Shown: one piece after another, positions 9,180-20,597 of the stretch
Layout of the letters: every line of letters begins with the position of its first letter
How positions within the stretch are numbered: the stretch's first letter is position 1
NCBI GenBank assembly: GCA_030068145.1
Contig: JAPJBO010000175.1
Coordinates: forward strand, 186,001 to 250,000
Length of the DNA: 64,000 nt
Source of the DNA: Diplonema papillatum
Lineage: Eukaryota; Euglenozoa; Diplonemea; Diplonemida; Diplonemidae
Direction of reading: 5' to 3'
Notes under the pieces: generated by a model
Told to the model about the DNA's origin: nothing
What the model saw: the letters and a program-made list of their open reading frames with translations, nothing else
Database searches by the model: none
Made by a program: the position numbers and the translations under genes

Positions 9180-12100
9180 ATGCGCGGCGTGGGGTGCGGA
9201 GTAGTGGCGGCGCTGCTGTGCTTCAGCGGCGCCGCCGCGTCGCTGGTGGCCGGAGAGCCGTGCCCCGAGGCGCCGGCGCTGCGGTGCACCGGCGGGCAGG
9301 TGCTCGCGCGGCCGATGCGGGACGTGACGCCCGGGGGCACCGACCTGTTTTTGACGGCAGCGACTGTCGCCACCCGGACCTTCACCCTCGAGACGCCGCT
9401 CGGCGGCGGCCCTCTCCCCGCGGGCCCGGCGTGCGACGCGGCGGCCGCTTGCGAAGGGCCCCCCTCCGTGTCGACGTGCGGAAACGGGACGGTTTGCATC
9501 GACGAGTGCTGCAAGCCGAGTTGTTCCGACGACATCCACGGGGCGCTCGCCGGTTACGACTTGCAGTGCTCGGAGGTCGTCGAGGCCCTCGGTTGTGATA
9601 CGCGGCTCGCGTTTATCCCGCGCCATGCGGCAAACCCCAAAGTGCGAGATATCTGCCCTGTTGCGTGCGGTGCGTGTGCGGGGTTCCACCCGTTGTGCGA
9701 GGAAAGGCCGTGTGTGGAGGATCCGTTGGATTTCGGCGCAGGCGAGGTGTGCACTGCGTACGCGGCGGAGAACACCTGCGAAGTGCAGGCCCGCGTCCGG
9801 AACTGCGGCGCCGACGGCGTCCAGGTGCAGCTGGACCCGGCCGCCGATGTCGGCTGCTCGTCGTTGATGTTCACAGGGGTCGTCGACCGGGTGCTGAACG
9901 CGTTTTCGGACCGCCCGGGCATCAGCCTCGCCCGCGTCGACATGGCGTGCCACGACACCTCCCTCCCCCGCTGGCTGACGTCCTGCGACACCGTGCGCGA
10001 CGTCGAGGCGTTCACGACGACCCTCGAAGACAGGTTCGCCCAGTTCGACGGCCGGGCGCGCGGGGGGCCGCGGGCGTTCCCGACGAAGGTCGGGACGAGT
10101 GTCGCTGCGCCGACGGACATCAGCGCCGGGATGTTCGTCCGGGTGACGTACACCGCGAAGCCGTTCTACACGGTGGAGTCGATCACGGTGCTGACACCAC
10201 TCGTTTACCCCGCGCGCGGCGCGGCCGTGAAGCGGGCCATCGCGACGGTGGCGCGCGTGTTCGAAGCGCACTACGACCCGCGAGACCCCCGATACTACGT
10301 CGTTGTCTGGTGCACCGACGGGAACGGGTACAACTTCTCTTCGGCAGCCGCCGTCCGGGAGTTGGTGGACGGGCGGACGCGGCCGCTGCGGCTGGAGAAT
10401 GCGGTCAACATGACCGTCGTCGTGGACTACACCGGAGACCAGCTGCCCATCCCGGAGCTGGCACCCGCCGTCGCCGGCACGTTCGGCGGAGAGCTCGTGG
10501 ACCAGGCCAAGGCGGAGTGCCCACCCCGGCAGCTGTTCTGCGCCGGGGCTATGCAGTGCGTCAACGTGACCGAGCCATGCCCGAGCGTATCAGTGCTGTG
10601 CCCTGCGGACAACGCGACGCTGTTCGTCGACGGGAGGTGCGTCGGCGTGGACGGCGCCGAGCGGGCCGTTGACGTCTGGGGCACACTCGACTGGTTCGCG
10701 GAGGCGGCTGGGTGCGCCGGGGACGCCGCCTGCCCGGAAGGTGCGGCGACCTTCGAGTTCTCCATCGACGGGAGGGTGCTGGCGATGACCCGTGACACGG
10801 CGGCTGCGTACTCGGTGATGGGCGTCTCGAACCCGCAGCAGCGCCGGTTTTTGAAGCGGGCGCTCGGGAACAGGGTGCGTGCCGTCGTGAATCGGACGGT
10901 CGCCGAGTCCGTGTGGCTCCTCGACGAGTCGTCGGCCGGCGCCTGCCAGGACGACGCGAACGGCACCGTAGCAAGGCACCAGCTCGACTGCCCTATGCTG
11001 CTGGCGGCCGGTTGCGACGCGGACGTCCGGACCGTGGTCCCCGCCGAGAAGCCCGGTACCATCCGGTCCCTCTGCCCGAAGAGCTGCGGCGAGTGCGGCG
11101 GGGCGGGCGGCGCGGCCCGGTCGCCGTGCGACGACGTCAGCGGCTTCGACGCCTGCCTGCGGGCCGTCGAAGCGTCGGGCCCCGCCTCGTGCGACGTCGG
11201 CGACGTGGCGTCGATGCCGGTTTGCCGGCCGTTCGCATTTTGCGGGACGCTGAAGCCTCGAGTGGACAAGCTCTGCGCCGTGCACGATCGGGAAGATGGC
11301 GTTGACGGAGGGTACGAGGGGAAGCAGTGCAACGCCACGAAGTGCTGGTGCGTCAACCAGGCGTCCGGCGAGTATCGAAAAGGCTCGGCGGTTGATGTGG
11401 GACGGAGTCCGGAGCTGCTGTGCGGAACGAAGCAGAAGGTGTGGGTTCAGCTGTGCTCGAGCGTGAGCACGATGGTCGACGTTTTCGCCCTCGGTTTCGG
11501 CGACGGGAGCAGCACGTCCTCAGCGTCGTCGAGCGGCCCTTACGATCCCGCCGGCAGTGGCCCTGCCGGTAGTGGGCCTGTTGGTCCCAAGCTTCCCGGA
11601 TCAAGCGATCTTGTCCCCCTTCGTCGCGGGCAGAGCGCGGAGTCAACTGAAACCGGGGTCCCCATCAAAGCGACGGCCGCCGCCGAGGGGCTGTCCGCGT
11701 CGTTCGACGTCCGATGCGCTGAAAACGAATGCGGCGTCCGCGAAGAAGACGGGTCGTTCTCGTGCAAGCCAAGACTCGCCATCGGCACCGTCGTGCAAAC
11801 CCCGCACGCCGTTGGCATCGCCCAGCGAAAGGTCCTGATCGTCCACACCTCGTCGCCCACGCACCCGGAAATAGACCGGGCAAATACCGCCTACTACGTG
11901 GCACTCTCAGTTGGCATTGAGCTTAATTCGGTCAGCGGCGAGTGGATCGCGAACTCTTCGTTGAAGATCGACGTGGCTCTGAAGACCGAATACGCCGGCC
12001 CGAAGACGAAGAAGACAGCCTTCTTCGCCAGCGACGAGACGGTTCTCAACGCGGCGACGGCAGCGCAGGCTGCTGTTGTGGACCGAATAGTCGATGAGTT

Positions 12101-13151
12101 CGTCAACGGAACAGCCCTGCTGTGGTTAGGGGCAGTCGAGTCGTGGGAGGTCACGACGGTGGCCGAAGTGACCCGATTGCTGGACTCGCAGAGGGAGCTG
12201 CCAACGGGTGTTCATTATGCTGACTTCGGCGCGCACGGTAGAATTGTGTTCGATGAGGGCGTCGGGTCGACCAACGTGTTCGTTGAGCTCGTCGGCTTCC
12301 GCACGCCGATCTCTTGGATGGTCCACGAAGCCTTGGCGCAGGAGTTGGCTGTGAACCCGGACGGAACCTACGAATGTCCCCCGGCGGACGATGCCGCGTT
12401 CGATCCTGAGGGCATCGGGCACTCGGTGCTGTGCAACGTGAACAACCCACTCGCGCGGCATATCTGCCGCCAGGGAGACCTCACGGCCCTGAGCGGGTAT
12501 TTGTACCCGGCGACGACGTTCTTGCTGGCCCCGATCTCGTTCGTCGGGCACACTTCGTCCAGGGGGCGCGTCCTCGTGCTCGGAACTGACCCTCCTCTCT
12601 GCGCCCCTATTCTGCCCACCGGTCGCGGCGACAAGCTCAAAGCCGTGTTCTCCGTTCCCAACGGCCCGACGGGCTCCGTCATGTTGAGCCAAGACGATGC
12701 CGACTGGGGCACGCGTATCTTCTCCGACCTGAAGGATGGGCTCCCCGGCAATGCCCCGTACAGCCTTCAGATCGTCGACGGATCTTCCACTAATTGCGAA
12801 ACCTTGGGCGAAGTGTACAATCCGTATCAGGCACCAGCCAACGGATCGTGTCGAGGCGTGGATATGTACGACGCTACCGTATGCCGCGTCGGCGACATCT
12901 CCGCCAAGCTCGGAGCGTTCCTCTTCGGCAAGAGCAACCTGAAGACAGACCCGATCCTCAACACAAGCGCGATCCACGCAGCGTCACCCGTTCCTGAGCT
13001 GAGCATCGTCATCAAGACGAACACGTACACCGTCTGCGCTCCATTAACCGTCATCACCTTGACCGAACCGCGGAACGAGTACCTGTCGCCGACGTTCTGG
13101 ATTCTGGTGGTGGCCAGCCTGCTGGTCGGTATGGTGCTTTCTCCGCTGTGA
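9180..13151 (+). CDS. large secreted or surface Cys-rich protein with ShK-like and thyroglobulin type-1-like domains
   Basis: An uninterrupted 1323-residue frame starting at the first ATG. Residues 1-24 form a signal peptide (hydrophobic run VVAALLCFSGAAASL). Two six-Cys ShK-like modules are visible, at about 115-166 (CSDD...CPVACGAC) and 587-640 (CQDD...CPKSCGECG). A thyroglobulin type-1-like block lies at about 690-740 (EGKQCNATKCWCV). A Ser/Pro/Gly linker (about 780-820) separates the Cys-rich N-terminal half from a Cys-poor C-terminal half. The last 20 residues are hydrophobic (FWILVVASLLVGMVL), which fits a GPI signal or C-terminal anchor. The protein should be exported and held at the surface. 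ShK modules may bind ligands or proteases, but I infer no specific role. The strong GC bias and lack of introns match the other host genes. Confidence 0.85.
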   Translation: MRGVGCGVVAALLCFSGAAASLVAGEPCPEAPALRCTGGQVLARPMRDVTPGGTDLFLTAATVATRTFTLETPLGGGPLPAGPACDAAAACEGPPSVSTCGNGTVCIDECCKPSCSDDIHGALAGYDLQCSEVVEALGCDTRLAFIPRHAANPKVRDICPVACGACAGFHPLCEERPCVEDPLDFGAGEVCTAYAAENTCEVQARVRNCGADGVQVQLDPAADVGCSSLMFTGVVDRVLNAFSDRPGISLARVDMACHDTSLPRWLTSCDTVRDVEAFTTTLEDRFAQFDGRARGGPRAFPTKVGTSVAAPTDISAGMFVRVTYTAKPFYTVESITVLTPLVYPARGAAVKRAIATVARVFEAHYDPRDPRYYVVVWCTDGNGYNFSSAAAVRELVDGRTRPLRLENAVNMTVVVDYTGDQLPIPELAPAVAGTFGGELVDQAKAECPPRQLFCAGAMQCVNVTEPCPSVSVLCPADNATLFVDGRCVGVDGAERAVDVWGTLDWFAEAAGCAGDAACPEGAATFEFSIDGRVLAMTRDTAAAYSVMGVSNPQQRRFLKRALGNRVRAVVNRTVAESVWLLDESSAGACQDDANGTVARHQLDCPMLLAAGCDADVRTVVPAEKPGTIRSLCPKSCGECGGAGGAARSPCDDVSGFDACLRAVEASGPASCDVGDVASMPVCRPFAFCGTLKPRVDKLCAVHDREDGVDGGYEGKQCNATKCWCVNQASGEYRKGSAVDVGRSPELLCGTKQKVWVQLCSSVSTMVDVFALGFGDGSSTSSASSSGPYDPAGSGPAGSGPVGPKLPGSSDLVPLRRGQSAESTETGVPIKATAAAEGLSASFDVRCAENECGVREEDGSFSCKPRLAIGTVVQTPHAVGIAQRKVLIVHTSSPTHPEIDRANTAYYVALSVGIELNSVSGEWIANSSLKIDVALKTEYAGPKTKKTAFFASDETVLNAATAAQAAVVDRIVDEFVNGTALLWLGAVESWEVTTVAEVTRLLDSQRELPTGVHYADFGAHGRIVFDEGVGSTNVFVELVGFRTPISWMVHEALAQELAVNPDGTYECPPADDAAFDPEGIGHSVLCNVNNPLARHICRQGDLTALSGYLYPATTFLLAPISFVGHTSSRGRVLVLGTDPPLCAPILPTGRGDKLKAVFSVPNGPTGSVMLSQDDADWGTRIFSDLKDGLPGNAPYSLQIVDGSSTNCETLGEVYNPYQAPANGSCRGVDMYDATVCRVGDISAKLGAFLFGKSNLKTDPILNTSAIHAASPVPELSIVIKTNTYTVCAPLTVITLTEPRNEYLSPTFWILVVASLLVGMVLSPL

Positions 13152-15180
13152 CACCCTCTCAGAACACAGCAAAAAGAGTGCACACAGCACAGATTGCACA
13201 GCAAAAAGAATTTCTTCTTTTTTGTGTTAACAATGCCTTGTTGGTACTAAGAATTAGTAGTTGGCAGCGTACTACTTGTAGTTGTATTGTTTTCTCCCCC
13301 TCTAGCCTCCTTCGAAACGAGCATAAGGCAGTCTAACCGAGCCCTCAAAAGAGCCCACTCGGCGTGACTCGGCGACTTTCAAATTCTGGACCGCAGGCTA
13401 CCTTCAAGAGTAGCATGTCTTTTTCAGTCGTGCGCGCCTTCAATGAGAAGACGAGGCATTTGACTACCTTAAGAGAGTCATAGTTACACCGCCATTTACC
13501 CGCGCTTGACCTGATATCAGTGTTGTTCAAAAAAAGGACATGCCAGTAGCTTCCTTCAACTCTCTTGAAGAAACGGCAAAGGTTCTCTTCTAAAGTTCAG
13601 TCCGAAGCGTGTTGGCTGGACCTCTTTGAACTTTCGTTCCTCGATGCAAGTCCCGGAAAAGCTTGCCAGCTTTTGGTAACCCAGCGACAACCAACCATTT
13701 CAGGACTGGCCATCGCGCTGCTGATTGGCATCAAGTGTGGTGATTACGAGTATGTTGGGGGGCGGGTCCACGACATTAGTCACGCGGTGAACCTCGATGA
13801 GATCGACAAGGGGTTCGACACCCACGACGAGGAGATGTTCGAGACGGATGGCCAGCACTTCGAAGGCACCGCGACGTGAGGCAGTCGACAGTTCGCGTTC
13901 ACGGTTTCCCCCGCTTGGTGAATCTCCATGAGATGGCCGAGGACAGACGACTAATTGAACGCAGCCAGAGAACCGTATCCTGCTGTCAACTGTCAACCGG
14001 CTTGTTTCTCGCCACACGTGCGCGTGGCAGGGTGGGTTGCCACATTCGTTGTCAGACGCCGAGTTCCATGGCTGCCCTGTTGTCAAGGAATGAACTGTCC
14101 CCTTTGTGGAATCCAATGATCAATCGCTCGGACGCCTGAGGTCAGTTCTTCCCATCCCGCATTGCCAGCCCTGCCCAGACGTCGCCCACCTAGCACCAGG
14201 ATTCGACGTCAACGTCAGGATTCAATGGAGGGACTCCCGTGATCTGCCGTACGTACGCGCCGCTCTTCGGATCCACCGTTTTCTGTCCAGTACAACGTCG
14301 CATGCACAAACGACCTCGTGCTCTTTGTGTGGCAAGTATCCGATCAAAGCACGTGGGACCACCCGTATTGTTTTCTCCCCCTCTGGCCTCCTTCGAAATG
14401 AGCACAAGGCAGTCCCTCGAGTATTTTGTTGCCGTGTCCAACACGCGGCCATGAGGAAGAAGCTCGAGCGGCTGACTTCTTCGTACGACATTTGTTGTTA
14501 GACTTCTTGCACGAGCCCGTGGCGAGTGGTGTTGCGTTTAGTAAAGCTGTGCTAACGCAACAAGAGCCCGAATTGGTTTGAGATTTCGTGGCTACAATGA
14601 AAGGGTCCGGGTCACCCCTTTTAACAAGCGTACGCAGCTGTGGCTCTGCCTCAGCTGGAACACTGCACTCGACTGAATTAACGAAGTGTGGCGGAGGAAA
14701 CAGAATAGTTGAGTCGCAGCTCTTCACACAACGGGGTCGGTCCTGCTTTAGACTGTGTTAGGTTCTCCCGACTCCCCAAATTGTGATAAGCACAAACTCA
14801 AGAGGTCTAGTCAACTATTCCCTGCAGTATTGGCATCCTTTCAAGAGAGAACAACCATCCCTAATCAGTACGCTTCCTGCAACGTGCAACAATTCTTGTC
14901 GTGCTGTGACGCGGTCCGTCCTGATTGTGACGACAAACCGGCACAGCAACAACCAGATCCATTCTTTCGAGTCACCCGTCTTTCCGGCTTTTGCTGGCTG
15001 ATAGGGTTGCTTCTTCTATCGTGGATCGAAATAACTATGCCCTCTTCGTCAATTGTGTTGTAGGACTCCCTACAGATGGACCGAATCCGAGGTTGTACGT
15101 AGCACCGGGGAACAACAAAGCTTCAGAACTGTAGTGGCTGTGTATCCAGCATAAATTGAATGCTGCCCCTCTTGAAAGTG
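13152..15180. other. gene-free region with dispersed repeat pieces
   Basis: Two copies of a repeat end (TTTTCTCCCCCTCTAGCCTC followed by a GAGCAYAAGGCAGTC block) lie at 13272-13333 and 14368-14427. They match the 3' part of the solo repeat at 4696-4909. The remainder shows only short motif-free frames on both strands. Confidence 0.45.
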
Positions 15181-15189
15181 CGGGGCTAG

Positions 15190-15210
15190 CAAAAAAAAAA
15201 AAAAAAAAAA
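15190..15210. repeat. poly(A) tract
   Basis: A run of about 20 A. It could be the tail of a retroposed sequence lying upstream, but no coding relic was recognised next to it. Confidence 0.6.
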
Positions 15211-16220
15211 TGCGAAATGAAAATGAGACCAAGCAACTTTCAGAACGGCAGAATACCTGCCAAGAACCAACCAACTACCCCGGGTGAGCTAGTCTGGGAC
15301 ACTTGCTGTCGTCGGGAAAAGATAAAAGAAAGGCCGGCAGCTTATGTTGTTGGTTAGACGAGTGGGAGAACGACCAACCACACCAGCACGCACAATCAAA
15401 ACAAAGCGCCTGTCGTTTTTGTTTCGCTGTCTTCCATTATCTGTCGTGGGAAAACACCGCAGAAGCAGCATTTCTGTACTTGGTGTACAAAAGAAAAGCG
15501 TTTTCCTTCTTTCAGACAACATAGAAGCCTACCGTTCAGATCTGTTTCGTCTTCTTTTTTGCAGTGTTCGTATTACTTGGTATGATCAGTGTGGCTTTCT
15601 TGTCTTTTGTGTCTTTCCCTCGGATGCTTGCCTGAGCGTGCCGGGTTGGTCCGTTGGGTAACGCTTACGATCCCACGACTCCTTTTTGAACACGAGCATT
15701 TGCATTGCTCCTTGGAGGAAATGCGATGTTGCCACAAGGATATCTGGGTTCCATGCTCGTGGACAGCAGAGCGGATTTCCTACGGAACAAGTCTTTGGCC
15801 TGGGTAGCAGTACACAGACAGTGGGCTGTTTGGTGGTCCTCGATGAGGCTCGACCTAAAGGTTTTGTTTTTCAAAACACTCGTGGTTCCCGACTGTCTGT
15901 CGTTGGCACTTCTCTGCTTCCTGAGATCACGGGAGCTTACACACTTGTCTAGTTCGGTTCGTTCGAGGCATTAAGGTCTATAGTCGCGAAACGCGCTGTA
16001 GCAATAATGACCTCTTTGCGGATCAGATCCTGAGGACGAAGTTGAGTTGCAGAAAGCGGCTCTGCTTCGCTGGTGCCTGAGGGCGGACCCAACCATCTTC
16101 GACAGTTCTGCTGTTCGCAATAGCAGCCTGGCGTCGCACAGGACGGAGTTGCTTCCACGTGGAGCCAGTCTACCACAAGAAGCATTCCGCCCAAATCAGC
16201 CCCCCCAGCACCAGTGTGCA
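15211..16220. other. no recognisable feature
   Basis: About 1 kb of short overlapping frames on both strands. None carries a family motif, and no internal repeats were seen. Confidence 0.35.
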
Positions 16221-16403
16221 CGTACTTGTCATACGTATGACAAGTACATATGACAAGTACATGTACTTGTCATATTATGACGAGTACTATGACAAGCATG
16301 TACTTGTCATATGACAAGTACATACTTGTCATGGATTGTACTTGTCATTGTACTTATCATTTGACAAGTACAACGTACTTGTCATACGCATGGCAAGTAC
16401 GTG
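16221..16403. repeat. foldback array of a 10-bp unit
   Basis: The decamer TACTTGTCAT and its reverse complement ATGACAAGTA occur about a dozen times in alternating orientation, so the whole 180 bp can fold into several alternative hairpins. Non-coding. It has the same design as the foldback arrays at 8833-9031 and 37869-38222 but an unrelated unit. Confidence 0.85.
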
Positions 16404-16566
16404 GTGAGGGATTATCCTGTATGGTTAAAAAAATTTTGCTTCACCAAAAAAAAAAAAAAAAATTCTGAAAACGGGCCGGTTAAAAAAGATTTTTTAACCG
16501 TGGGGGTTTCTGGTGAAAAACATTTTTGTGCTCCTGCAGACCAGGCAACAGGACTCCCGCAGACCT

Positions 16567-16715
16567 ACACGGTGGGGTCCAGCCTCAGAGGCAGCTGGGG
16601 TTAAAAAAGCAGGTGTCACACCCGCATTTCGGGTGTGGATTTACACGCATTCGGATGTGACTCGGAGACACCCTCTTTAGCGCAAGCTTCTGAGACTCGA
16701 CCTCACCGTATACGG
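16567..16715. mobile_element. hairpin MITE-like element, copy 2
   Basis: The termini CACGGTGGGGTCCAGCCTCA (left) and TTCTGAGACTCGACCTCACC (right) are imperfect inverted repeats and match the element at 4285-4474. The interior carries the same GTGTCACACC...GACTCGGAGACACCCTC structure. An A-rich run (16446-16461) lies just upstream. Confidence 0.65.
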
Positions 16716-18046
16716 GTACAGGTCATACTACCTGTAACTGCGGCCATGCCAAGTATTGTACCCCACCGACAATTCCACCTAAGAAATCTGGCACATCTGA
16801 AGACTCCGCTAGCCATCTTTATATGATCCACAACGTTGTCGACTTGTACAGTGTGTCACTACAGCAATGATTCACAAGCTACTGTGAAGCTGCTGCACAA
16901 GCGTCGACTCGACTGCAAGCTCACAACCTACTAACTTAAAAGCGACAGTTGTACCATTTTGTGAGACTGCCGGAGTACCGGAGTTTCAAGCGAACTTTCA
17001 CTTACACAAGTCCCTTTTTTTTTCCCACGCGCAGCGTGGGGAAAAAATTTTCTGACCACGTTGACTTTTTAACCGGGATTTTCCTGAATTTCGGGGAGGA
17101 GAATAACCCCTGCCCCCCCCCCGAAAAAGACAGAAGACGCAACGCAAGCCGGTCCACTCCTTTCGCTTGGAACTGTATCGCATTGCCTGCCGCTGTCTAT
17201 CACGGTGCTTCACGTTGCGCCGTGGTCTATCAGGTCCATCCCTATCTCCCGGAGCTGCATAGAATTGTGTCTGGTGCTGTGATTTGCGGTTCATCGCAGT
17301 CTATCAGGCGGATAGAGCGGTTCAGTAGCAGTCAACCGCAACATGCAAAGCTGGAGTCGGAGTTAGCACAGTCCCCCGTCCGCTCTGCCCTGCACGGGCT
17401 TGGTCATAGCAAGCCCCACGGTTCACCACGCCTACCAATACTGACCAAAGAAGAAAGGACGAGGCTCGTTGCCTGCCCGCGTGTTTGTCATTCGTGTTTA
17501 CCGTGTCAGTGCAAGAACCTTCGCATTTTCCTTCTACCTTTCGACCCTGGCGATGTAAGTTTGCAATACCACAAAAGCTACCCAGTCTAACACATCCAAG
17601 CCGGGCGCCGAGTGGGCCTGGTAGAAGAAAGCCAGAAGGTGTGCGCCCTTGCGCGATTGTGCGGGTCTACGGATGAAGAAGCCGTCAAAGAGGGTCGTCA
17701 ATGAGGCGGCAAGTTGCGTGTCAAGGTTAGTAGTGTAGGGGTCCAAGGACCCCGCTACAATACCCCCTCACAATGACCCATGACCCCTCAAAACCGAAAA
17801 AGTCCAGAGTCCTAAAATAACCCTGCGTGTCAAACACGGCCGTTCGGGCATTTTCTGCGACACGGGCATGAGAGCTACCCTCTCACCCCAGGTGTTGAAG
17901 TGGAGCGCTGGTCGGGGTTGCCTGCTGCACGCAAGTTTGTGCTATTTTAGTAGTCATTGGCGCGAGCCTCCATGGAGGGTGGATGAGTGTAGATTTTGGT
18001 CAACGATAGGTTTTGGAAGTGGGTTGGGTTCGCGTCGCGGCATCGT
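16716..18046. other. gene-free region upstream of the VIT/VWA gene
   Basis: A 213-codon frame at 16949-17590 has low-complexity, motif-free content and is not accepted as a gene. The stretch at 16975-17010 belongs to the dispersed family also seen at 7500 and 61160. The last few hundred bases should hold the 5' UTR and promoter of the VIT/VWA gene, but no defined signal is visible. Confidence 0.4.
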
Positions 18047-20456
18047 ATGTTGGCGTCTGATGAAAGGCCTGGATGTATTGTTCTGCAGCAGTTGGGCGGT
18101 CCAGTCCTTGCGCGGCTGAATACTTTGAAGGTCCATGTGGACATTCACATGGCAACTGCTTTCGTCAACATGCGTGGTACGATGTTCATTCCACAGACTG
18201 CATACAGGCCGTACAGCATGGCGCAGCTGGTGATTCCGATGACCGAAGATGCCGTTCCCACCAAGTGTTCGTTGCATCGGAATCCGAGCGCGCGCGGGCC
18301 AAGTCCCGAGTTGTTCTACGAAGCCCTGGTCGCTCGTGCAGACGATAGTGGCGAAGTTGCGAATACTTGGCGCGATCTGCGATTCAGTGCGTACGATCCG
18401 CTGGTACTGAAGCTCCCCGTGGAAGTGCAGTCGGGAGACACTGTTGCGTTTGACATCAGCTACTTCGAGCCCATGGTTTACGTTTCCGACGTCTTCACGT
18501 TCAGGATTACTGTGCCATTGGGCGGAACGACGGGGTGTGACAACTCGATGGCAGATGTGTGCCGTGTGACGTGCCATATGAGTACCTTCGGTGCGACGTG
18601 GGTTCGTGATACTGCGTCTATTCCCTTGGAGCCAATCGGGCGGGAATCAGCAGCTCGGGGTACGTGGATCCAATCAGTGGGAGGAGACTGGTGGAGCAAA
18701 GATCTTGTTCTTGCATATCGAATTGTCAGCACAGAAGTGCAGGCTCTGTACCTTGCTGAAGATGGTGGCGAGGCTCACTATGTGCCACCGGAGGTATCGC
18801 ATATAGCCCGGCGAGCCGATCAGGTCTCGCCGTATAAAGGCAAAACATGTCTTGCTTTTCAACTCAATCCTCCAGCCAAGCCGCAAACTGACTTCGTTGA
18901 ACAAGACATGGTCTTTCTGCTTGATAGGTCGGCTTCCGTCGTGGAAGCTGCTACGACTGCCTTGTTGTATGCACTGCAGACGCTTAGGGCGCCGTATGCA
19001 GGTTTCCGCGGAGATCGATTTATGGTCATTGTCTTCGACAGTGGCTATGACGTGATGTGCCCGTTGCAACTAGCGACACCAAGCGCCGTAACCAACGCCA
19101 TGAAGGATCTCCAAGACGTCACCTCCGGATGGGGCGCCAGCTTGGCAGAACCGATGCAGCTTGCGATGAAAACACTCGACAAGATGCGCAGAGATGCTCT
19201 GCCCTTCATCTTCTTGGTGTGCAACCTTTTCACGTCGGTGGTCCCTTCATCTTCTTGGTGTGCAACTTTTTCACGTCGGTGGTTTGAATGGCGGGCCATA
19301 GCCGAAATAGGATTCGTCATTCGATTAATCGGCCACGGACGGCTCATGCGCAGAGTTCCTCGGCGACCGGTCCATTTTAGCCGGGCTGTGTTTGGCGATG
19401 CGTGCATCCAGCTGCTAGTGCTCTACACAGCAGTACCACCTAGCAGTACTGCACGTAGGTACGTACGTAGTACTCCTACTATGCATACGTACTGTGTATA
19501 CCCATGGTACACGCTACGTGTGTGTATGCATACACTACACCGTTAGCAGTAGCACGGTATGCAGTACGTAGTACTAGGTGTGTACCACCACAATACCACC
19601 TCCTAAGTGGCCCACTAGGACGGATGTGCAGAGGACCCGCTCGGTGCCCTCAGCATCCTCCTAGATGCACTACAGGTGTATGGTATCCTTCTCGGAACCC
19701 CCCACACAGATCACCGATGGGTCCGCACACGACGGTGCAGCTGTCGTCAAGGCGTGCGTGCGCAACTATGAGGATCTCGCCCGCAAGGGCACCGCCAACG
19801 CACCGAGGATTATGACCCTTGCTATCGGAAGGGAAGCGAACACTTGTTTCACGACGATGATGGCGACCATCGGTCGCGGTCACGCGCTGTCGGCTGCGAG
19901 CTCGGAGAAGGCGGCGGTCCTGTCACGGGTGGAACGCCTGGTAAGCCTCGCATCCGGCCCCTTGGTCACGAACATCGTCGCGACAGACAGGTACGGGAAG
20001 CCGCTTGACGTGGCTCCGTACCCGATCCCCGACCTCACGTGCGGTGCCGCCGTCATGGTTTGCGGGTGGGTCCCCGCCGGTCAAGTCCCGGACGAAGTCC
20101 GCTTCGAAGGCATCACGCGGACGGGCGAAACGTTCCGTGCCGTCGCTTCGGTTCAAAGGACCGCCCTGCCTGTCTCCAAGATTTTCGCGAAGCGGCTCCG
20201 CGACGACTTGGTTGCGCGTGCGTGGATAGCACGAAAGATGCGCAGCAGGGACGCCGCCTCCCTCGCGAAAAGAGCTGCGGCCATATCCATTGCAACGGGC
20301 GTTCCGGGGGGCTCCACAGCGTATGCATTTTTCCAGCTCCTCATGACGACGAAAGCGGCGCTTTTGCGGGTGGCAAGAAGTGGTGACGGTGCCGTCTCTT
20401 CATCGGGATGGAAGCGCCTCGACTACTTACTGTGCATGCCACCGATGTTGCTGTAA
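18047..20456 (+). CDS. VIT and von Willebrand A domain protein (two exons)
   Basis: Exon 1 is 18047-19216 and exon 2 is 19710-20456, joined in phase 0 across a GT-AG intron; the joined protein is about 638 residues. The join turns ...PFIFL plus ITDGSAHDG into the usual VWA strand FIFLITDG, which confirms the intron. A VIT-like domain occupies about residues 20-160. The VWA domain begins near 285 with a MIDAS motif DRSAS (canonical DxSxS) and continues through exon 2. The first in-frame ATG is at 18047; the frame is open further 5' without ATG. VIT/VWA proteins resemble inter-alpha-trypsin-inhibitor heavy chains, and those lacking a signal peptide, like this one, are also found in the cytoplasm. 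The metal-binding VWA suggests protein-protein interaction; the partner is unknown. The 5' splice site is duplicated. Confidence 0.85.
19217..19709 (+). other. GT-AG intron (493 bp) with duplicated 5' splice site
   Basis: The donor is TTG|GTGTGC at 19216/19217 and the acceptor CCCACACAG|ATC at 19709/19710. The last 15 exon bases and first 26 intron bases (19202-19242) are repeated in tandem at 19243-19283 with one change, so a second identical donor lies 41 bp downstream. Using it would add 41 bases and shift the frame. The interior (about 19420-19600) is rich in GTAC palindromes and can fold back on itself. Confidence 0.85.
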
Positions 20457-20482
20457 AGCATTGAGTTCTGTAAAGTGCAAGT

Positions 20483-20597
20483 GCCCGAGAAGGAACAACC
20501 GAAACGAGGTTCTCTCAGTGGTTCTGTTCATGAGTCTCGCCCGAGAAGGAACAATCGAAACGAAGTTCTCTCAGTGGTTCTCTTCATGAGTCTCGCC
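20483..20597. repeat. 56-bp tandem duplication
   Basis: Two adjacent copies start at 20483 and 20539 (GCCCGAGAAGGAACAAYCGA ... CATGAGTCTC) and differ at about four positions. They lie immediately downstream of the VIT/VWA stop codon, presumably in its 3' UTR or flank. Confidence 0.85.

Noticed and set aside
9087..10271. Long antisense frame (394 codons) opposite the large secreted protein
   Set aside because: His/Arg-rich reading typical of the antisense of GC-rich codons; no motif. The same holds for long frames opposite the TMTC-like, ankyrin and GAF genes.
16949..17590. 213-codon plus-strand frame upstream of the VIT/VWA gene
   Set aside because: No motif, mixed composition, lies in repeat-related DNA; codon use is unlike the GC-rich host genes.
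19250..19700. Transposon insertion breaking the VIT/VWA gene
   Set aside because: Exact GT and AG borders restore the VWA strand FIFLITDG in phase 0, so it is an intron, though one with hairpin-rich content.
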